Of a stretch of DNA of 18,042 bases, positions 13,614-18,042 are shown one piece after another; the stretch's first letter is position 1, and each line of letters starts with the position of its first letter. The notes under the pieces are model-generated. The model was given only the letters and a program-made list of their open reading frames with translations, was not told the DNA's origin and searched no databases. The translations under genes and the position numbers were made by a program. This DNA comes from JBBDNV01 sp040877415 (lineage in GTDB: Bacteria > Planctomycetota > Planctomycetia > Pirellulales > PALSA-1355). The stretch is from assembly GCA_040877415.1 (NCBI GenBank), contig JBBDNV010000120.1, forward strand, positions 1 through 18,042. Direction: 5' to 3'.

Positions 13614-16283
13614 TCACCGGGCCGTCGACTCATAGAGCGGCAGGTGCCGGTAATAGACCTCCAGCGACAGCAGGTTGAGCGTTGTTACGTAAATCCGGCC
13701 CGCGTGCGGACCCCAGCGGTCTGGCACCGGCCGGCGCGGGTCCCAACTGCCGGCCAGCGGCCCGTTTGGAATCTGCTCGTTGACCAACAGCGGATGCAGC
13801 CGATCGTTCCAGGCCCGCCAGTATTTGCCGCGCATGTGGAACATGACCTGCGTGGCGTAGTACCAGTAATAGGTATCGCGAGCGGGCTGAGCGGAGGTTC
13901 CGTTTTGGGGCAGTCGCCCGAGCAGGTATTCGGCCCCTTCCACCAGGTGCGCGTCGTCGCGGTTCAGGCCGGTGTACAGCCGCATCAAGAGTCCCACGGC
14001 GGTCATCGCCGGGGTCGGCAGCCGGCCATGACCTTGCTCGGGAGTGCCGGGGGCGGCCGGGTTGTAGGCGTATTGCGAGCCTTGGACCTGAGCCCGGTCG
14101 AGCCAGCGCTGGACCTTCTCATAAGCTGCCCGCGGCACATCGAGTCGGGCCAGTTCGCCGCTTTTGAGCGCCATCAACTGCCAGCCTCCGACCGACGTGT
14201 CCGACCCATTTCCCGGAATGTATCGCCACCCGCCGCGCACGGGATCTTGGGCGGCGACGATAAAGTCGATCGCCTTTTGAGCCGGATTGGCAAGCGCCGC
14301 GTCGCCGGTCATGCCATAGGCCTCGCACAGGGCGATGGCGGCGATCCCGTGGCTGTAGAGCGCGGCGCTTTCGTTCGACTGGTCGTCTTCCGACCGGTAC
14401 AAGTCGCCGTTTTGCTGCTGATGTGCGATGAGATTGTCGAGCGCACGCTCGACGACGTCGGCGTATCGCCCGCCGTAGTGATCGTAGCCGGCGCCCAAAA
14501 AAGACAAGAGGGCCAACGCCGTGGCGGCCGTTTCGGCGCGGAACGTCGGGGGATCGTCGGGATTGTCGTCGCCCTGCGGCGCGAAATGCAAACTCCAACC
14601 GCCGTCCGGCGCCTGGTGCCTGGCCAGAAAGACGAGCCCCAGTTCGATGACCGCTTCGGTTTGCTCCGACGGTCCACCCGGGGCCCGGCCGCGGATTTGC
14701 GACCTTCCGCCGCGGCGGGCGAACGCTTCGGCCGGTTCGCGCGTACGACCGTCGATCGCCGGCGGCCCGCCCGACATGCGCGCGAGCAATCGCGCCGTGG
14801 CGGGCACGACGAGGCTTTCCTGGCGAGCGCGGCGGCTGGGCGTGCCCACTTGGGGCGTTACTTCGGCCGCCACTCCGCCGATCCCTTCCGGCGCGGCGAT
14901 TCGGACCGGCAGGCTCGCGGCCGTTCTGCTGCGCGACGGCTGGGATGCCCGCCGAGCAGGCTGGGGCGCAGTCGCCGACGCGGTCCGCGACGTGCCGCTT
15001 GCGGCGACCGCCTCGGAAGCTCGCGCGGTGCCAAGCGACGGCAAGGGCGTGGCGGTTGCGCTCGATTTATCGAGCTTGCCTGCCGCGCGGGTGGGCGAAA
15101 AGCTGCCCGTACCGCCGGGCTCCGCCAGCGATGGCGTCACGTTTTGCTCGGCGCGGGCGACGCGGGTTTCCGGCTGGCCCAACGTCACGCTTTGCCTGCT
15201 CGTATCGCGAATCGTTCCCAAATCAATCGGCAGTCGATTTCCAGTTCCCGATCGGAGAGGGACTTTAACCAGCGGCTGCGGCTCGTCGAGGGGCTCGTCG
15301 ACGCCGGACTGCGCGCGGGGCACGTCGGCGATTCGCGGAGCACTGAGCTGCGGCGCCTGCTGCGAGCGTCCGGATAGACCCGGCAGCGAAGGTCGATTCG
15401 CGGGGCCCGTTTGCTCTGCCACCGTGTGCCGTGACAGGTTGGCCACGTCGACCGCCGACGACGGCCGGGATTCGGCGGCCGGTTCGGGCGATGGCGCCAG
15501 CTCCGGCGTTTCACGAGCCACTTCCCGGCGCGCCGACGCCTGCTCAGCCGGCTCGGGCGAAAGAGGCTCGGCGGCAAGTTCCTGCTGCGGGGTGGGAACC
15601 GGCTCGGGCTCGGCAGGTTCGACCGGGCTTGGCTCGGTCCGGCTCAATTCCGAGCTGAATTCGGCCAGCCGCGGCGCCGCCTCTTGAGGCTCTCGGAGCG
15701 GCACGGCGTGCGGCTGAACTTCCGGCTCCTCGGGCTCGAGCGGCGTCGGCTGGCTGGGCGGCGGCTGCTCTTCCAATCGTTGTTTCTCGCGGCGCTCCAG
15801 TTCGGCCGGCTGCTCCTCGGGCAGACTTGCCGTAACCGGCTTTTCGTGTTCCTCGAGTGGATCCTCGGGACCGCGTATGTGGTAGTCGGGAGCCCGGTAC
15901 GGCTCGATCGGTTCGCTCGGCGGTCTGACCATTGAGCGGGCTTCGGCCAGCGGGATCAGTCGCTGCCGATTCAAAGACACAAACAGCAGGATGTGAAAGA
16001 TCACGCTCAACACGGCCGCCAGTTGCAGCCCGCGGCGCGCTGGGTCCAACCGGCTGACGCCCCAAATCAAAAGCAAGGTGAGCGCGGCCAGCGAAGCGAG
16101 CCAGGTCCAGCCGTTCGCCCACGGGCGCGGGTCGTGGAAATTGGCGAGCGCCGCGATGATCGCGGCCCCCATGCCGGCCAAGACCACCAGCGCCGCGATC
16201 ACCGGCCACAGCCGATCGTCGAACGTGACGACGGGCCGCGGCGCGCGTGAGAGATGTTCGCGTTGTGTCGGCACTTGGGACAT
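13614..16283 (-). CDS. TonB/TolA-like membrane protein with C-terminal squalene-cyclase-type toroid
   Basis: An 889-residue protein. Residues 25-47, 58-76 and 86-104 are membrane helices. Residues of about 110-540 form a Pro/Glu/Ala-rich spacer resembling the periplasm-spanning part of TonB or TolA. Residues of about 540-889 form an alpha/alpha-toroid domain of the prenyltransferase/squalene-oxidase repeat type, with QAPDGGW (ending Trp563), QDPVRGGWRY, DTSVGGWQLMAL (Trp701) and LAGSWDP. I see no DxDD catalytic motif of squalene-hopene cyclases, so a binding rather than catalytic role is likely. ATG 16283 is chosen because it lies 8 bases after the ExbD stop; the longer frame overlaps ExbD. 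Position as the third gene after ExbB and ExbD suggests that it takes the energy-transducing place of TonB/TolA and acts on an envelope ligand. Planctomycete copies are usually named only by the toroid domain. Confidence 0.8.
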   Translation of the reverse strand: MSQVPTQREHLSRAPRPVVTFDDRLWPVIAALVVLAGMGAAIIAALANFHDPRPWANGWTWLASLAALTLLLIWGVSRLDPARRGLQLAAVLSVIFHILLFVSLNRQRLIPLAEARSMVRPPSEPIEPYRAPDYHIRGPEDPLEEHEKPVTASLPEEQPAELERREKQRLEEQPPPSQPTPLEPEEPEVQPHAVPLREPQEAAPRLAEFSSELSRTEPSPVEPAEPEPVPTPQQELAAEPLSPEPAEQASARREVARETPELAPSPEPAAESRPSSAVDVANLSRHTVAEQTGPANRPSLPGLSGRSQQAPQLSAPRIADVPRAQSGVDEPLDEPQPLVKVPLRSGTGNRLPIDLGTIRDTSRQSVTLGQPETRVARAEQNVTPSLAEPGGTGSFSPTRAAGKLDKSSATATPLPSLGTARASEAVAASGTSRTASATAPQPARRASQPSRSRTAASLPVRIAAPEGIGGVAAEVTPQVGTPSRRARQESLVVPATARLLARMSGGPPAIDGRTREPAEAFARRGGRSQIRGRAPGGPSEQTEAVIELGLVFLARHQAPDGGWSLHFAPQGDDNPDDPPTFRAETAATALALLSFLGAGYDHYGGRYADVVERALDNLIAHQQQNGDLYRSEDDQSNESAALYSHGIAAIALCEAYGMTGDAALANPAQKAIDFIVAAQDPVRGGWRYIPGNGSDTSVGGWQLMALKSGELARLDVPRAAYEKVQRWLDRAQVQGSQYAYNPAAPGTPEQGHGRLPTPAMTAVGLLMRLYTGLNRDDAHLVEGAEYLLGRLPQNGTSAQPARDTYYWYYATQVMFHMRGKYWRAWNDRLHPLLVNEQIPNGPLAGSWDPRRPVPDRWGPHAGRIYVTTLNLLSLEVYYRHLPLYESTAR

Positions 16284-16291
16284 GGGGCGAA

Positions 16292-16717
16292 TTATCCGGG
16301 CTTTTCGAGCGCGGTGGTCGTGACTCGGTAGTCGCGAATGCCGGCCTTGTTGCAAAGATTCATGACCTCGACCACGAATTGCCACAGGCACTCTTTGTCT
16401 GCCCGGATCTCGACGGTCTGACGGCCGGGGTTGTTGACCGATGCCTGCCTGAGCTTCGCCACAAGCGCCGGCGCGTCGAGCAATTGCCGATCGACGATGA
16501 AACGTCCCTGGCGATCGACGTTGACGAAAAGCACCTCGGGCTTGGTGGTCAGCGGCCGGGCTTCGCTGGCGTGCGGCAAAACGATGTTCAGCTCGCGTTC
16601 GTCCTCGGCGAATTTACTGGCCACGAGGAAAAACAAAAGCAGTTGGAACACCACGTCGATCATCGGCGTGAGGTTGACCAGGCCGGCGGACTGGCCTTTG
16701 TTAATCTTGACGGCCAT
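16292..16717 (-). CDS. ExbD/TolR-family proton-channel subunit
   Basis: A 141-residue protein with a short cytoplasmic N-terminus, one membrane helix and a periplasmic domain. The helix has the family signature LTPMIDVVFQLLLFF with the proton-carrying Asp at residue 21. The periplasmic part (VEIRADKECLWQFVVEVMNL, then AGIRDYRV) fits the ExbD/TolR fold. With ExbB/TolQ it would form the stator that turns proton flow into force on a TonB-like partner. ATG 16717 gives the normal family start MAVKINKG. The gene lies 54 bases after ExbB and its stop is 8 bases before the next gene, so the three genes are almost certainly cotranscribed. Confidence 0.92.
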   Translation of the reverse strand: MAVKINKGQSAGLVNLTPMIDVVFQLLLFFLVASKFAEDERELNIVLPHASEARPLTTKPEVLFVNVDRQGRFIVDRQLLDAPALVAKLRQASVNNPGRQTVEIRADKECLWQFVVEVMNLCNKAGIRDYRVTTTALEKPG

Positions 16718-16771
16718 GGACGTACTCGGGAAATCTCGTGCATCGGGGCCGGACGGTGCCGGCCATCGAAT

Positions 16772-17740
16772 TTACTCGGAGGTGGCGGCCGTTTTATGCG
16801 GCAGTTCGGATTCTTTGCCGTCGTGCTGGCCGCCGTCGGCCTGCGAGCCGGCCGGCGCGCGGCTGACGCGCAGCTTGCCCTCGTAGCGCGCAAGCGCCGG
16901 CAGCAGGTCGGCGATCAGCTCGTCCAATTGACGGAACAGACGCTGGATCTTGCCTTCAAAAAAGTGGGCCAGGCAGACCGCGGGAATCGCGACGCACAAC
17001 CCGGCGAACGTGGTGACCAGGGCGATGTATACCCCCTCAGCCAGCGCCTGGGCCTTGTTGGCGCCGTCGGGCAGATAGGCCGTCCTGTAGAAGGCGATGA
17101 TCATCCCCTGCACGGTGCCGATCAGGCCCAGCAGCGGCGCCACGGTGGCCGAAAGGTTCAGCGGCCGGATGTTCGAGTATAGCCGCGCGGCTTCGCGTTC
17201 GCTGGCCTTCGTGACGGCATGTTCCAGGTCCACGAGCGGCCGTCCGGTTTTCAAAAGCGCCGCGCGAAGCACCGTGGCCGCCGCCGAGGGATATTGCCCG
17301 CAAACGCGATACGCCTTGCGCGGATCAAAACCCCGCTGCCCTTCCAGCAGTTCGTGAAACCCGGCGACGAGCTTGCGCGGTGTGACCCTGCGTCGGCGAA
17401 GGCCGATCGCGCGTTCGATGCCGAACAACACCACCACGAACGAAAAGCCGTAAATCGGATACATGAAAATGCCACCGACTTGCGGCGAGGCCATGCGCAG
17501 CAGGTCAATCCCTTGATCCGCCTTGTCGGGTATTTGTTCGGGGGGCGCCAGGGGACCTTGGGCCATCGCGGCCTCGAACCGCTCGTCGGGCGGTTGTTGG
17601 GCGTCGGCCGCCGGGGCCTTTGGCTCGCGCGACTCTTCCCTGGCTTCGGCCATCACGGCGGCGGGCACGAGCAGCCCGGCGGCGAGAACGAAAACCGCAA
17701 AGCGCAAAACACCGAGACCCGTCACATGGCGAATATCCAT
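16772..17740 (-). CDS. MotA/TolQ/ExbB-family proton-channel protein with N-terminal signal peptide
   Basis: A 322-residue inner-membrane protein. Residues 1-31 look like a cleavable signal peptide (VFVLAAGLLVPAAVMA), followed by an acidic Pro-rich periplasmic region (32-85). Membrane helices are at about 91-113, 197-218 and 236-261, with the cytoplasmic domain between the first two. The diagnostic segment is LSATVAPLLGLIGTVQGMI, followed by EGVYIALVTTFAGLCVAIPA. A hydrophilic tail ends the protein. The periplasmic N-terminal extension is longer than in E. coli ExbB/TolQ but common in planctomycete and Bacteroidetes copies. ATG 17740 is chosen because GAAGGA lies about 12 bases upstream and a signal peptide follows at once; the frame further upstream is less likely. 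It pairs with ExbD downstream and a TPR gene upstream. Confidence 0.9.
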   Translation of the reverse strand: MDIRHVTGLGVLRFAVFVLAAGLLVPAAVMAEAREESREPKAPAADAQQPPDERFEAAMAQGPLAPPEQIPDKADQGIDLLRMASPQVGGIFMYPIYGFSFVVVLFGIERAIGLRRRRVTPRKLVAGFHELLEGQRGFDPRKAYRVCGQYPSAAATVLRAALLKTGRPLVDLEHAVTKASEREAARLYSNIRPLNLSATVAPLLGLIGTVQGMIIAFYRTAYLPDGANKAQALAEGVYIALVTTFAGLCVAIPAVCLAHFFEGKIQRLFRQLDELIADLLPALARYEGKLRVSRAPAGSQADGGQHDGKESELPHKTAATSE

Positions 17741-17848
17741 CGACGCACACTTTCCTTCGCCCGCGGCGGGCAAACAGCGATTGCCGGCTGAGTAACCATC
17801 CGGCTTCCCTTCCGGGATATTGTGATACGTGGGTCTAAGCAACGCTCG

Positions 17849-18042
17849 TTAGGCGCCCAGGGCCTCCAGGCGGTTTTTGGCCAACGTGGCTTTGTCGCTC
17901 GTGGGGTACCGCTCCACGACCTCTTGGTACGATTTTTTTGCCTGGTCGATCATTTTCAAAACTTCGAAGCAGCGGCCCGCTTCGTACGAGGCGTTGGCCT
18001 GCCAGACGCGCACCGTCTCGGGCGACTCGGGATATCCGTATC
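17849..18042 (-). CDS. TPR-like protein, C-terminal end (partial)
   Basis: The last 64 codons of a gene that starts beyond the right edge. The visible sequence, YGYPESPETVRVWQANASYE then AGRCFEVLKMIDQAKKSYQE, VVERYPTSDKATLAKNRLEA and LGA, shows a TPR helix pair of the YbgF/CpoB or Tol-associated type (SYQEVVERYPTSDKA). The stop is at 17849-17851, 108 bases before ExbB, so it is likely the first visible gene of the same operon. Periplasmic TPR proteins accompany Tol/Ton systems in many bacteria, which fits this context. Whether it has a signal peptide cannot be seen. Confidence 0.7.
   Translation of the reverse strand, partial: YGYPESPETVRVWQANASYEAGRCFEVLKMIDQAKKSYQEVVERYPTSDKATLAKNRLEALGA

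Noticed and set aside
13644..15687. Long + strand frames (577 and 388 codons) opposite the toroid gene
   Set aside because: They are antisense to the conserved toroid domain and Pro/Glu spacer; no domains, no ribosome sites, and composition typical of shadow frames.
16247..17182. 311-codon + strand frame
   Set aside because: It is antisense to ExbD and ExbB, whose family motifs are unmistakable.

Overview
The window reads like a chromosomal segment of a high-GC planctomycete (Planctomycetota, plausibly Pirellulales). The basis is a mix of PEP-CTERM sorting signals, secreted and lipid-anchored TPR proteins, an ExbB/ExbD pair followed by a TonB-like protein ending in a squalene-cyclase-type alpha/alpha toroid, a double ABC-2 permease, and several small proteins of unknown role. 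No tRNA, rRNA, insertion sequence, phage gene or CRISPR array was seen. Assignments come from reading the translations; no database search was run.

Layout. Bases 1-1604 (+) hold the 3' part of a HpcH/HpaI-type aldolase gene and a PEP-hydrolase-like TIM-barrel gene (Tm-1-associated family). Bases 1605-2068 look like a promoter plus a long hairpin-rich leader. Bases 2069-4183 (+) are one 704-codon reading frame made of PEP-CTERM proteins fused head to tail: four PEP-type anchors and three exported domains, the first three anchors spaced exactly 615 bp apart. It overlaps the end of a convergent polytopic membrane protein gene (4167-5084, -). A hairpin-rich leader then precedes a small secreted Cys-rich protein (5430-5828, +), followed by a terminator and by two perfect hairpins with a U-tract. 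Next come a secreted TPR protein (6159-7577, -), divergent from an LTxxQ-type periplasmic helical protein (7821-8252, +) and a fused double ABC-2 permease (8363-10162, +). Bases 10240-11803 (-) hold a 79-residue protein and a TPR lipoprotein. A 143-residue protein (12155-12586, +) is followed by a long noncoding stretch that ends in a three-way-junction-like RNA structure and a very strong intrinsic terminator (12845-12965). A DUF2582 winged-helix gene with its own promoter follows (13268-13495, +).

Bases 13614-18042 (-) form a compact cluster read right to left: a TPR protein (C-terminal end only), ExbB/TolQ, ExbD/TolR, and a protein with three membrane helices, a Pro/Glu-rich TonB/TolA-like spacer and a C-terminal toroid. 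By analogy with Tol and Ton systems this should be a proton-motive-force-driven envelope machine in which the toroid protein takes the place of TonB/TolA.

The observations most worth following up are the fused PEP-CTERM polyprotein, the ExbB-ExbD-toroid cluster, and the two structured noncoding regions (1702-2068 and 12845-12965).
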